This document shows, in pieces, positions 1 through 7,011 of a stretch of 19,825 nucleotides of DNA (positions within the stretch are counted from its first letter, which is position 1; every line of letters begins with the position of its first letter). The notes under the pieces are model-generated. The model made no database searches and was not told the DNA's origin. It was given only the letters and a program-made list of their open reading frames with translations. Both the position numbers and the translations under genes were made by a program. The stretch is from an uncultured Roseburia sp. (GTDB lineage: Bacteria > Bacillota > Clostridia > Lachnospirales > Lachnospiraceae), in contig CAJTYI010000020.1 in assembly GCA_910584215.1 (NCBI GenBank), positions 19,042 to 38,866 on the forward strand, in the 5' to 3' direction.

Positions 1-1
1 A

Positions 2-151
2 GCCCTAGAAGAGAAAGATAACCACAATCAGGATATTCTTCTGCTCCACAAAAAAGGTCTCAGTGAGGTGGAAATTGCGAGAAGACTGTCTCTCGGTGTC
101 GGTGAAGTTAAACTTGTGATTGGTTTGTATAGAGGAGAGATTGACCTGTGA
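2..151 (+). CDS. C-terminal end of a DUF6115-like protein (partial, 5' end outside window)
   Basis: The frame is open from the left edge to a TGA at 149-151 and encodes about 49 residues. The end contains ILLLHKKGLSEVEIARRLSL and then GVGEVKLVIGLYRGE. This is a short helix-turn-helix-like segment of the kind seen at the C-terminus of DUF6115 proteins of Lachnospiraceae, where a motif resembling 'LHKxGxSxxEIAxxLxxGxGEVxLVI' is usual. The family name is from memory of that motif and no function is known to me. The stop overlaps the GTG start of the next gene (GTGA), so the two are probably translationally coupled and in one operon. The rest of the protein lies outside the window. Confidence 0.6.
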   Translation, partial: ALEEKDNHNQDILLLHKKGLSEVEIARRLSLGVGEVKLVIGLYRGEIDL

Positions 152-732
152 AGTTAAAATATTATTTGCGAGGTCTTGGCATCGGGATGATTGTCACGAC
201 TCTTATTTTAATGATATGTTTTTCTCTTCAAAAGCATGAGTTGTCAGATGAGGAGATAAAACAGCGGGCGGCGGCGCTGGGGATGATTATGCCGGATTCC
301 GAGCGGGAGGAGGATTCCGAGAAGGTAGTCTCCGAGACAGAGGGAACTTTGGATGACACAAAGAGCGGGCAGCCGGTGGATGCGCCCCTAAAAGACGGGC
401 AGAAGAGCAGTGAAACAAAGGCGCCAGCGGGAACGGGAGAGAGAGAACAGGCGGGAAATACGCAAGAGCCTTCGGACCCGCCGGCAGAGGTTATGGCACA
501 TCAGGGTGAGTCTTACCGCTTAACCGTGGAGCGCGGGGAGGTATGCCGTACCATATGCGAAAAATTGGCAGTCAACGGGATTGTCGATGATTCAGAGTTG
601 TTTCGACAGTATCTCTCTCAGATCGGATACGCGTCCAAAATCAGCATCGGCACGTATGAGATACCGTATGGTTTGACGATGGAGGAGGTTGCCAGCGTAT
701 TGCAGGAAGGGCCGATCGAGAAACAGGAATAA
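148..732 (+). CDS. Membrane-anchored protein with MltG-type LysM-like domain, no catalytic domain
   Basis: This is a 194-residue protein. Residues about 7-26 form one hydrophobic membrane segment. Residues about 35-120 are low-complexity, rich in Glu, Gly, Ser and Pro, and look like an extracellular linker. Residues about 122-190 (RLTVERGEVCRTICEKLAVN, then NGIVDDSELFRQYL, SIGTYEIPYGLTMEEVASVL) match the LysM-like subdomain of the endolytic murein transglycosylase MltG/YceG. The MltG catalytic domain, which should follow, is absent: the ORF stops right after the LysM-like part, while full MltG is about 330 residues or more. It therefore probably binds peptidoglycan but does not cleave it. The GTG start at 148 is supported by the AGAGGAGAGA ribosome site at 131-140 and by overlap with the upstream stop. 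A terminator follows at once. Confidence 0.7.
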   Translation: MKLKYYLRGLGIGMIVTTLILMICFSLQKHELSDEEIKQRAAALGMIMPDSEREEDSEKVVSETEGTLDDTKSGQPVDAPLKDGQKSSETKAPAGTGEREQAGNTQEPSDPPAEVMAHQGESYRLTVERGEVCRTICEKLAVNGIVDDSELFRQYLSQIGYASKISIGTYEIPYGLTMEEVASVLQEGPIEKQE

Positions 733-736
733 AAAC

Positions 737-772
737 ATGCAGGGAGTGATTCTTCCTGCATTTTAATCTTTT
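737..772 (+). terminator. Intrinsic terminator after the MltG-like gene
   Basis: ATGCAGG (737-743) pairs with CCTGCAT (755-761) and is followed by a T-rich tract (TTTTAATCTTTT). It lies 5 bases after the stop codon of the 148-732 gene. The loop contains GAGTGATTCTT, which also occurs in the hairpin at 13722-13744. Confidence 0.75.
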
Positions 773-780
773 AGAAATAT

Positions 781-793
781 GCGTCGTCAGACG
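781..793. repeat. Short dispersed hairpin repeat GCGTCGTCAGACG, copy 1
   Basis: GCGTCGTCAGACG (self-complementary arms CGTC and GACG around GTCA) sits just after the terminator T-tract. The same 13-mer, with a similar preceding TAGAAAT / TAGGAAATT sequence, follows another terminator at 13680-13692. See the findings. Confidence 0.5.
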
Positions 794-818
794 TTATGAG
801 TCAGAAAAGAGATCAAAT

Positions 819-1736
819 ATGAGCAGTTCAAATGATTTGCGCAATCGAATGAATGAATCTTACAGTAAGATGAGCAAGAGTCAGAAGTTACTGGCATCGT
901 ATATCACAGATTATTATGATAAAGCTGTATTTTTGACGGCGGCGAAGTTGGGGGAGATTGTCGGGGTGAGCGAGTCAACCGTAGTGCGTTTCGCCACACA
1001 TCTTGGTTATAAGGGTTATCCCGAATTCCAGAATGCCCTAGAGGAGCTGGTGCGCAATAAGTTAAACTCCATCCAGCGCATGGAAGTGACCTATGGCCGC
1101 ATCACGCAGTCAGAGATTTTGGAGAGTGTATTAAAGTCCGATGCGGAGAAAATACATGCCACATTGGAAAAAATCGACCAGAAAGCTTTTGAATCTGCGG
1201 TGGACACGGTACTGCACGCGAAGCATATCTATATTATCGGCATCAGGAGCTGCGCGCCGTTAGCGAGCTTTATGGCATTTTATTTTACCCTGATCTTTGA
1301 AAATGTGCACTTGATTCAGACCAGCAGTTCCAGTGAGATTTTTGAACAGATGGTGCGGATCAGCAAGGATGATGTGATCATCGGTATCAGTTTTCCAAGA
1401 TATTCTATGCGCACGCTTAAGGCGATGGAATTTGCCAATAAACGTAACGCCAAAGTAATCACATTGACGGACAGTGTTCACTCTCCTATGAATCTGTATT
1501 CTTCCTGCAATCTGATTGCCGACAGCGATATGGCGTCGATTGTCGATTCTCTTGTGGCACCTCTGAGCGTCATAAATGCGCTGATCGTGGCGCTCTGCAT
1601 GAAAAAACAGCGTCAGGTGGCGAGTACGCTCGAGATGTTGGAGGACATCTGGGACGAGTATCAGGTCTACGAAAATGATGAGATCGATTATATTGATGAT
1701 TCGATCAAAATGCATTACAGTAAAATTGGAGGATAA
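819..1736 (+). CDS. MurR/RpiR family transcriptional regulator (HTH + SIS domain)
   Basis: This 305-residue cytoplasmic protein has the classic RpiR layout. Residues about 1-78 form the N-terminal HTH_6 domain (KLGEIVGVSESTVVRFATHL with the recognition helix, then GYKGYPEFQNAL). Residues about 125-255 form a SIS phosphosugar-binding domain (HIYIIGIRSCAPLASFMAFY, then ISKDDVIIGISFPRYSMRTL and AKVITLTDS). RpiR regulators usually sense a phosphosugar and control sugar or cell-wall amino-sugar catabolism, but no sugar genes lie nearby, so the effector cannot be inferred. The ATG at 819 has only a weak purine-rich AGAAAAGAGA ribosome site. The next gene starts 1 base after its stop with its SD inside this gene's last codons, so the two are co-transcribed. 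Confidence 0.9.
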   Translation: MSSSNDLRNRMNESYSKMSKSQKLLASYITDYYDKAVFLTAAKLGEIVGVSESTVVRFATHLGYKGYPEFQNALEELVRNKLNSIQRMEVTYGRITQSEILESVLKSDAEKIHATLEKIDQKAFESAVDTVLHAKHIYIIGIRSCAPLASFMAFYFTLIFENVHLIQTSSSSEIFEQMVRISKDDVIIGISFPRYSMRTLKAMEFANKRNAKVITLTDSVHSPMNLYSSCNLIADSDMASIVDSLVAPLSVINALIVALCMKKQRQVASTLEMLEDIWDEYQVYENDEIDYIDDSIKMHYSKIGG

Positions 1737-1737
1737 T

Positions 1738-3051
1738 GTGAGCGATATTATCGTGGTCGGTGGAGGGGCTGCCGGAATGTTCGCCGCCATAGCGGCGGCA
1801 AAGAGCGGCGGCCGCGTCATATTGTTAGAACAGAACGAAAAACTGGGAAAAAAGATTTATATCACCGGAAAGGGCAGATGCAATCTCACCAACGCCGGAG
1901 ATATGGAAGAACTGTTTGCCAATGTCATGACAAATCGAAAGTTTCTTTACAGTGCATTTTATGCCTGCGACAATCAGCAGGTCATCGACTTTTTTGAGAG
2001 CGGCGGCTGTAAGACCAAAGTGGAGCGCGGCAACCGTGTGTTCCCCGTCTCAGACCACGCGTCGGATGTGATACGGGCGCTGTCCCGCAAGTTAGAGCAG
2101 CTTGGCGTAGAGGTGATGCTGCACTCTAGGGCAGCAAAAATTGCGGCAGAGCCGTGCAGCCAGACAGGAGACGATGCGGATTTGTCTGTTGGGGCAGGAA
2201 TGGCGGCGCAACCGTCTGTTCAGGAAGAAAGTTGCGTTTGTGGCGTGGAGCTTGCCGATCACACGTTTTTGCGGGCGGATGCCGTCATCTTGGCCACAGG
2301 GGGATTTTCCTACCAGACGACGGGGGCCACGGGCGACGGTTACCGCTTCGCGAGAGAGCTGGGGCATACGGTGATAGAGCCTTCCCCTTCTCTGGTGCCT
2401 TTTTTGGCAAGAGAGCCTTATGTGGCGGACATGCAGGGGCTGGCTTTAAAAAACATTGCCATCCGCATTAGGCACGGGAAAAAATTGCTGTATGAAGAAT
2501 TTGGAGAATTATTATTTACACATTTTGGTGTGAGCGGTCCGGTTATTTTGAGCGCGAGCGCGGCGATAAAGCCTGCCATAGCGGCGCAGGAATTGGCGTT
2601 ATCGATTGATCTAAAACCTGCCTTAACGGAAGAACAGCTCGATAAGCGGATTCTGCGTGACTTTGAGGGGATCAAAAACAAACAGTTCAAAAATGCACTC
2701 GAAGGACTTCTGCCATCCAAAATGATTCCGGTCGTGACGCAGCTAAGCGGTATTTTGCCGGATAAGAAAGTAAATGAGATCACGAAGGAGGAGCGGCGCG
2801 CGCTGCTTACGCTCATCAAGGCATTTCCGGTTACACTGTGCGGTCTGCGCGGTTTTAACGAAGCGATCATCACCAAAGGCGGCATAAAGGTAAACGAGAT
2901 CAATCCCTCCACGATGGAGTCAAAGCGAATCAAAAACCTGTATTTCTGCGGGGAAATGCTGGATGTGGATGCCATGACCGGCGGCTTCAATTTACAGATT
3001 GCATGGTCAACAGGCTACCTTGCTGGCATTTCCGCGGGTGGTGCGCATTAA
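1738..3051 (+). CDS. NAD(P)/FAD-dependent oxidoreductase, BaiN/HI0933-like flavoprotein
   Basis: The protein has about 437 residues and is predicted cytoplasmic. It starts with the FAD-binding Rossmann motif IIVVGGGAAGMFAAIAAA, followed by the family signature KLGKKIYITGKGRCNLTN (near residues 36-52). It ends with CGEMLDVDAMTGGFNLQIAW, the second conserved flavin-binding block of HI0933-like proteins. These properties fit the 'aminoacetone oxidase / BaiN' annotation group; the physiological substrate of most members is unknown. I chose the GTG at 1738, not an upstream in-frame ATG, because GGAGGA (1728-1733) sits at the right distance and the Rossmann strand begins four residues later; the longer reading would overlap the regulator gene by 62 bases. 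Residues about 137-165 are a Gly/Ala/Ser-rich insertion with no obvious fold, making it slightly longer than the usual ~410. Confidence 0.88.
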   Translation: MSDIIVVGGGAAGMFAAIAAAKSGGRVILLEQNEKLGKKIYITGKGRCNLTNAGDMEELFANVMTNRKFLYSAFYACDNQQVIDFFESGGCKTKVERGNRVFPVSDHASDVIRALSRKLEQLGVEVMLHSRAAKIAAEPCSQTGDDADLSVGAGMAAQPSVQEESCVCGVELADHTFLRADAVILATGGFSYQTTGATGDGYRFARELGHTVIEPSPSLVPFLAREPYVADMQGLALKNIAIRIRHGKKLLYEEFGELLFTHFGVSGPVILSASAAIKPAIAAQELALSIDLKPALTEEQLDKRILRDFEGIKNKQFKNALEGLLPSKMIPVVTQLSGILPDKKVNEITKEERRALLTLIKAFPVTLCGLRGFNEAIITKGGIKVNEINPSTMESKRIKNLYFCGEMLDVDAMTGGFNLQIAWSTGYLAGISAGGAH

Positions 3052-3053
3052 AA

Positions 3054-3258
3054 TACAGACAAATATCTTACAAGTAAGTCTTATTCATTACAGAAAAGTA
3101 TGTAACATTGAAGAGATTAAAGATGCAGAAAATATGTTACATGAAAAATTAGCAAATACAGAAAAAATGTTACATGGAAAAGATTAGCGATGCAGAAAAA
3201 TATCTTACAAGAAAAATTATGAAATACAGAAAAAAATGTTACATGGAAAAGATTATCT
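3054..3258. repeat. Degenerate ~34-bp tandem repeat (about six units) upstream of cmk
   Basis: Units begin at about 3054, 3089, 3124, 3157, 3191 and 3225, spaced 33-35 bases. Each has the form TACAGAAAAAATGTTACATG followed by GAAAAGATTA, with TACAG/TGCAG and ATGTTACAT/ATCTTACAA alternating. The core ATGTTACAT is nearly self-complementary, and unit 2 carries its exact reverse complement ATGTAACAT. The period is not a multiple of three, and no ORF with a ribosome site fits, so it is not coding. It fills nearly all of the gap between the flavoprotein gene and cmk. A decayed seventh unit may follow at about 3259. Confidence 0.8.
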
Positions 3259-3292
3259 AACATGAAAGAAATAGAAAAGGAGAGAATAATCT

Positions 3293-3961
3293 ATGAGCAT
3301 GAATATTGCAATTGACGGGCCGGCAGGAGCCGGAAAAAGCACGATTGCCAAACGTCTGGCAAAAGAGCTGGGATTTATCTATGTGGATACCGGGGCGATG
3401 TACCGCGCCATTGCCTATTATCTGCTCAAGAATGAGATTTCTGCCACAGAAGAGGAGATCAAAGCAGCCTGCCCGGATATTGATGTGAAAATTGCGTATG
3501 AGAACGGTGAACAGCAGGTACTGTTAAACGGAGAAAATGTCAACGGTGTGATCCGCACCCAGGAGGTCTCAGCCATGGCGTCCGTCACCAGTTCTTATCC
3601 GGTAGTGAGAGAGAAGTTGTTAGAGCTTCAGCGTTCTCTGGCGGCAAATGCGGATGTAATTATGGACGGCCGCGATATCGGTACTTGTGTGCTGCCGGGT
3701 GCACAGGTAAAGATTTTTTTGACTGCAAGTTCTGCTACCAGGGCAAAGAGAAGGTATGATGAGCTGGTGGAAAAGGGAGAAACGTGTGATCTCGCCGAAA
3801 TCGAGCGTGAGATTGTCGCGCGGGACGAACGCGATATGAATCGTGAGACGGCGCCTCTAATGCAGGCGGACGATGCAGTGTTTGTGGACAGCTCTTATAT
3901 GGATATCGAAAAGGTTGTAGAGACACTGCTTGATATCTATCGGGAAAAAACCGGAAAATGA
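3293..3961 (+). CDS. cmk: (d)CMP kinase
   Basis: This is a 222-residue cytoplasmic enzyme that phosphorylates CMP and dCMP to the diphosphates with ATP. The N-terminus carries the P-loop IDGPAGAGKSTIAKRLAKEL (residues about 6-25), followed by YVDTGAMYRAIAYYL, the CMP-binding signature. Further on are VIMDGRDIGTCVLPGAQVKI and the LID-type region with Arg residues (ATRAKRRYDEL, then ARDERDMNRETAPL). Length and motifs match bacterial Cmk throughout. The ATG at 3293 is preceded by AAGGAGA (3277-3283) at about 9 bases; an ATG two codons later is possible. It begins the conserved Clostridia cluster cmk-ispH-rpsA and is separated from ispH by 12 bases, so the three genes are probably one operon. Confidence 0.95.
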   Translation: MSMNIAIDGPAGAGKSTIAKRLAKELGFIYVDTGAMYRAIAYYLLKNEISATEEEIKAACPDIDVKIAYENGEQQVLLNGENVNGVIRTQEVSAMASVTSSYPVVREKLLELQRSLAANADVIMDGRDIGTCVLPGAQVKIFLTASSATRAKRRYDELVEKGETCDLAEIEREIVARDERDMNRETAPLMQADDAVFVDSSYMDIEKVVETLLDIYREKTGK

Positions 3962-3973
3962 GCGGAGGATGCC

Positions 3974-4855
3974 ATGGGAGAGAAGAATATTCTGCTGGCA
4001 AATAGCGCTGGATTCTGCTTTGGCGTCAAGCGGGCGGTGGACACCGTCTATGGGCAGTTAAAGCAGTGCCATGCAGACGCAAGCCGTCTGCCGATCTATA
4101 CTTTTGGCCCGATTATTCACAATGAGGAAGTCGTGAAGGATTTGGAGGAGAGGGGCGTTGTGGTCGTCGAGAGCATAGAGGAACTGCGCAGCTATCCTCA
4201 GAGAGGAATTGTCATTATACGCGCGCACGGTGTGGAAAAGGGTATCTACGATGAGATCAAGGCGCTCGGATATCAGATTGTGGACGCGACCTGTCCGTTT
4301 GTTTTAAAGATTCACCGCTTGGTGGAGCGCTACAGCAGTGAGGGATATCAGATTGTTATCATGGGAAATAAGGACCATCCCGAGGTGCGCGGAATCAAAA
4401 GCTGCTCTAAAACAGAGGCGACAACGATCTTAAATAGCAGGGAAGAAGTGGAAAATTACAGTGCGGATATGCAAAAAAAGGTGTGTATCGTAGCACAAAC
4501 GACATTTAATTACAATAAATTTCAAGAATTAGTTGAAATTATTGAGAAAAAAGGTTATGATATAATTGTTTTAAATACCATCTGCAATGCTACGGAGGAA
4601 CGTCAGATGGAAGCTGCCAGGATTGCAGCCCGTGTGGACGCCATGATCGTAGTAGGAGGAAAGAACAGTTCCAACACGCAGAAGCTATTTGAAATATGTA
4701 AAAATGAATGCAACAATACTTACTATATACAAACCGCAAAGGATATGGATTTTAGTGTACTAAAGTCTATCGATAACGTAGGTATTACCGCAGGGGCTTC
4801 CACCCCAAACAAAATTATTGAGGAGGTTCAAAAGAATGTCAGAAATGAGTTTTGA
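3974..4855 (+). CDS. ispH: 4-hydroxy-3-methylbut-2-enyl diphosphate reductase
   Basis: This 293-residue iron-sulfur enzyme performs the last step of the MEP pathway, making IPP and DMAPP from HMBPP. The three cluster-binding cysteines are present: NSAGFCFGVKRAVDTVY near residue 15, VDATCPFVLKIHRLV near residue 100, and NTICNATEERQ near residue 200. The substrate-binding histidines and loops are also seen (GPIIHNEEVV, RAHGVEKG, NKDHPEVRG), with SSNTQKLFEIC and TAGASTPNKII near the end. In many Clostridia IspH is fused in one polypeptide to ribosomal protein S1. Here the ORF ends in NVRNEF-stop, and the S1 ORF starts inside it in another frame with a 20-base overlap. The start is preceded by a GCGGAGGA ribosome site. 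Confidence 0.96.
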   Translation: MGEKNILLANSAGFCFGVKRAVDTVYGQLKQCHADASRLPIYTFGPIIHNEEVVKDLEERGVVVVESIEELRSYPQRGIVIIRAHGVEKGIYDEIKALGYQIVDATCPFVLKIHRLVERYSSEGYQIVIMGNKDHPEVRGIKSCSKTEATTILNSREEVENYSADMQKKVCIVAQTTFNYNKFQELVEIIEKKGYDIIVLNTICNATEERQMEAARIAARVDAMIVVGGKNSSNTQKLFEICKNECNNTYYIQTAKDMDFSVLKSIDNVGITAGASTPNKIIEEVQKNVRNEF

Positions 4856-5954
4856 ACAAATGTTGGAAGAATCATTGAAAACAATAAGAAATGGGGAGGT
4901 AGTAGAAGGTACCGTTATCGATGTGAAACCGGAAGAGATCGTCTTGAATATCGGCTATAAGTCAGACGGCATAATTACGCGCAACGAATACACGAACGAA
5001 GCGAACGCTGATTTAACGACCATGGTATCTGTCGGTGATACTATCGAGGCCAAAGTATTGAAAGTCAATGACGGAGAGGGACAGGTTGTTCTCACTTACA
5101 AGCGCCTTGCAGCCGAGAGAGGCAGCAAGAGATTAGAGGAAGCATTTGAAAACAAAGAGGTATTGACCGCAAAAGTTGCACAGGTATTGGACGGCGGTCT
5201 CTGTGTCATCATGGATGAGACACGTATCTTTATCCCGGCGAGCCTGGTTTCAGACACTTATGAGAAAGATCTGACCAAGTACAAGGATACGGAGATCGAG
5301 TTTGTCATCAGCGAGTTTAATCCAAAACGCAGAAGGATTATCGGTGACAGAAAGCAGCTTTTGGTTGCCAAGAAATTAGAACTGCAGAAAGAGCTGTTTG
5401 CGCGTATCAAGATCGGCGATATCTTAGAAGGTACCGTCAAGAATGTCACAGATTTTGGCGCATTTATCGATTTGGGCGGCGCAGACGGACTGCTTCACAT
5501 CTCCGAGATGTCATGGGGACGTGTGGAGAGCCCTAAGAAAGTGTTTAATGTCGGCGATACGGTGAGAGTATTTATCAAAGATATCAATGACACCAAGATC
5601 GCGCTGAGCATGAAATTCCCCAACGAGAATCCGTGGAATGATGCAGCCGAGAAGTTTGCAATCGGCAATGTGATCCAGGGTAGAGTGGCAAGAATGACAG
5701 ATTTTGGCGCTTTTGTTGAGCTCGCGCCGGGTGTGGATGCGCTTCTGCATGTGTCCCAGATATCCAGGGAGCATGTTGAAAAGCCGTCTGATATCTTAAA
5801 AGTCGGTCAGGAGATCGAGGCTAAAATCGTAGACTTCAACGAAGAGGACAAAAAGATCAGTTTGTCTATGAAAGCATTGCTCGCACCGGAGGACAGTGAC
5901 GAGGCGGAAACCGCGGACGTTGACATTGACGCTGTTGCGGATGACGCAGAATAA
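4836..5954 (+). CDS. rpsA: 30S ribosomal protein S1 homologue (four S1 domains)
   Basis: The protein has 372 residues and four S1 RNA-binding OB folds at about residues 18-90, 103-170, 190-260 and 272-345. The last two carry the typical GTVKNVTDFGAFIDLGGADG and VARMTDFGAFVELAPGVDAL strands with LLHISEMSW and LLHVSQISRE. The short four-domain form is normal for Firmicutes (E. coli S1 has six). Residues about 350-372 are an acidic tail (Asp/Glu/Ala). The start at 4836 has AGGAGG (4821-4826) nine bases upstream, inside ispH; the in-frame ATG at 4818 has no such site. The last 20 bases of ispH overlap this gene in a different frame, so translation is probably coupled. A strong terminator follows. 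Confidence 0.93.
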   Translation: MSEMSFEQMLEESLKTIRNGEVVEGTVIDVKPEEIVLNIGYKSDGIITRNEYTNEANADLTTMVSVGDTIEAKVLKVNDGEGQVVLTYKRLAAERGSKRLEEAFENKEVLTAKVAQVLDGGLCVIMDETRIFIPASLVSDTYEKDLTKYKDTEIEFVISEFNPKRRRIIGDRKQLLVAKKLELQKELFARIKIGDILEGTVKNVTDFGAFIDLGGADGLLHISEMSWGRVESPKKVFNVGDTVRVFIKDINDTKIALSMKFPNENPWNDAAEKFAIGNVIQGRVARMTDFGAFVELAPGVDALLHVSQISREHVEKPSDILKVGQEIEAKIVDFNEEDKKISLSMKALLAPEDSDEAETADVDIDAVADDAE

Positions 5955-5966
5955 AATCTAAGAATT

Positions 5967-6022
5967 AGGCTGCTATGTGATAAAGTGCTGCATGTTACAG
6001 ATCACGTGGCGGCCTGTTTTTC
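5967..6022 (+). terminator. Strong intrinsic terminator after rpsA
   Basis: AGGCTGCTATGTGAT (5967-5981) pairs with ATCACGTGGCGGCCT (6001-6015) over 15 positions, three of them G-T wobbles, and is followed by GTTTTTC. It ends the cmk-ispH-rpsA unit and lies about 30 bases before cheR. Confidence 0.88.
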
Positions 6023-6052
6023 ATTTCTAAGAGCGCAGGAGGATTCTTTTTC

Positions 6053-6841
6053 ATGCTGGAAACCGATAATTATACCAAATTTAAATCAGATATCTTACAG
6101 TTGGCAAAAATTGATCTCAATTCATACAAAGAGAAGCAGATGCGCCGCCGTATCAACACACTGATCACCAAAAATAACGTCAAGACTTATGATGCGTATG
6201 TGGCGTTGCTGCGCAAAGATAAAGAAAAGTTTGATCAGTTTATCAACTTTTTGACGATCAATGTCTCAGAGTTTTACCGCAATCCTGACCAGTGGGAGAT
6301 TTTGGACAAAGAGATCATCCCAAGTCTGATTAAGCGGTTTGGCAAAAATCTAAAAGTTTGGAGCGCGGCGTGTTCGACCGGAGATGAACCGTATTCTCTT
6401 GTGATGGCTTTCTCGCGTCATCTGCCGCTCGGCAACATCAAAATCATTGCCACCGATATTGATAAGCAGGTGATTGATACTGCCAGGATGGGGCTCTACA
6501 GCGAGAAGAGCATTGCGTCAGTACCCGACGATCTGAAAAAGAAATATTTTACGAGGGTAGGAAGCTCCTATCAGATTTCAAAGGAGATCAAGCAGCGGGT
6601 GGACTTTCAGGAGCATGACTTATTAAAGGATACATATCCGAACGGATGCCATCTGATTGTCTGCCGCAATGTCGTGATCTATTTTACGGAGCAGGCAAAA
6701 GATTTGATCTATAAGAAGTTTTTCGACTCCCTTGCTCCGGGCGGCATTTTATTTATCGGCAGCACAGAGCAGATTATCAATTACCGTGATGTTGGATACG
6801 AGAGAAATAAATCGTTCTTTTTTGAAAGGCCGTTAAGGTAA
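6053..6841 (+). CDS. cheR: Chemotaxis protein-glutamate O-methyltransferase CheR
   Basis: This 262-residue cytoplasmic SAM-dependent methyltransferase is predicted to methylate glutamates of chemoreceptors for adaptation. Residues about 1-75 form the helical CheR N-terminal domain, with the basic KEKQMRRRINTLITKNNVKT segment. FLTINVSEFYRNPDQWEIL (near 80) is the conserved NxTxFFRxxxxW-like block. The SAM site is KVWSAACSTGDEPYSLVMA (near 105), followed by IIATDIDKQVIDTARMGLYS. The block CHLIVCRNVVIYFTEQAKD (near 205) and APGGILFIGSTEQI complete the fold. The ribosome site GCAGGAGG sits about 10 bases before the ATG at 6053. No other chemotaxis or flagellar gene is in the window, so it is an isolated cheR; receptors and CheB must be elsewhere. 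Confidence 0.93.
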   Translation: MLETDNYTKFKSDILQLAKIDLNSYKEKQMRRRINTLITKNNVKTYDAYVALLRKDKEKFDQFINFLTINVSEFYRNPDQWEILDKEIIPSLIKRFGKNLKVWSAACSTGDEPYSLVMAFSRHLPLGNIKIIATDIDKQVIDTARMGLYSEKSIASVPDDLKKKYFTRVGSSYQISKEIKQRVDFQEHDLLKDTYPNGCHLIVCRNVVIYFTEQAKDLIYKKFFDSLAPGGILFIGSTEQIINYRDVGYERNKSFFFERPLR

Positions 6842-6864
6842 AATAAACCAATCTTTTGTTCTTG

Positions 6865-6921
6865 TCATTATGGTAATGATGGAGCCGATGAAGTTATATT
6901 CGCATCATTAAGGTGATGATG
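6865..6921. other. Two small imperfect hairpins after cheR
   Basis: TCATTA-tgg-TAATGA (6865-6879) and CATCAT-taaggtg-ATGATG (6903-6921) share the ending GATGATGG/TAATGATGG and lie about 40 bases apart. Neither has a T-tract. They look like two diverged copies of a short palindromic unit; no role is apparent. Confidence 0.35.
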
Positions 6922-6948
6922 GATCGAGTAAATTTCATTTATAATGGT

Positions 6949-6984
6949 AACAGGCAGGCGGTGGATATCTATCGCCTGCCTGTT
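6949..6984. terminator. Convergent terminator between cheR and the RNase H-like gene
   Basis: AACAGGCAGGCG (6949-6960) pairs perfectly with CGCCTGCCTGTT (6973-6984) around a 12-base loop. On the plus strand it is followed by GTGCTTTTC. It lies between two convergent genes and could end transcripts from both sides, although the T-tract is weak in each direction. Confidence 0.75.
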
Positions 6985-7011
6985 GTGCTTTTCACAGATC
7001 TTTCGTTTCTT

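Noticed and set aside
1260..1820. Long open frame on the minus strand across the RpiR regulator gene
   Set aside because: It is the antisense shadow of a clearly recognised gene, has no ribosome site and encodes His/Arg-rich sequence with no motif.
2418..2990. 190-codon open frame on the minus strand inside the flavoprotein gene
   Set aside because: Antisense shadow of the BaiN-like gene; no start context and low-information Ser/Ile-rich composition.
3054..3258. Tandem repeat before cmk as a CRISPR array
   Set aside because: Units are contiguous and degenerate, with no unique spacers between identical repeats and no cas genes.
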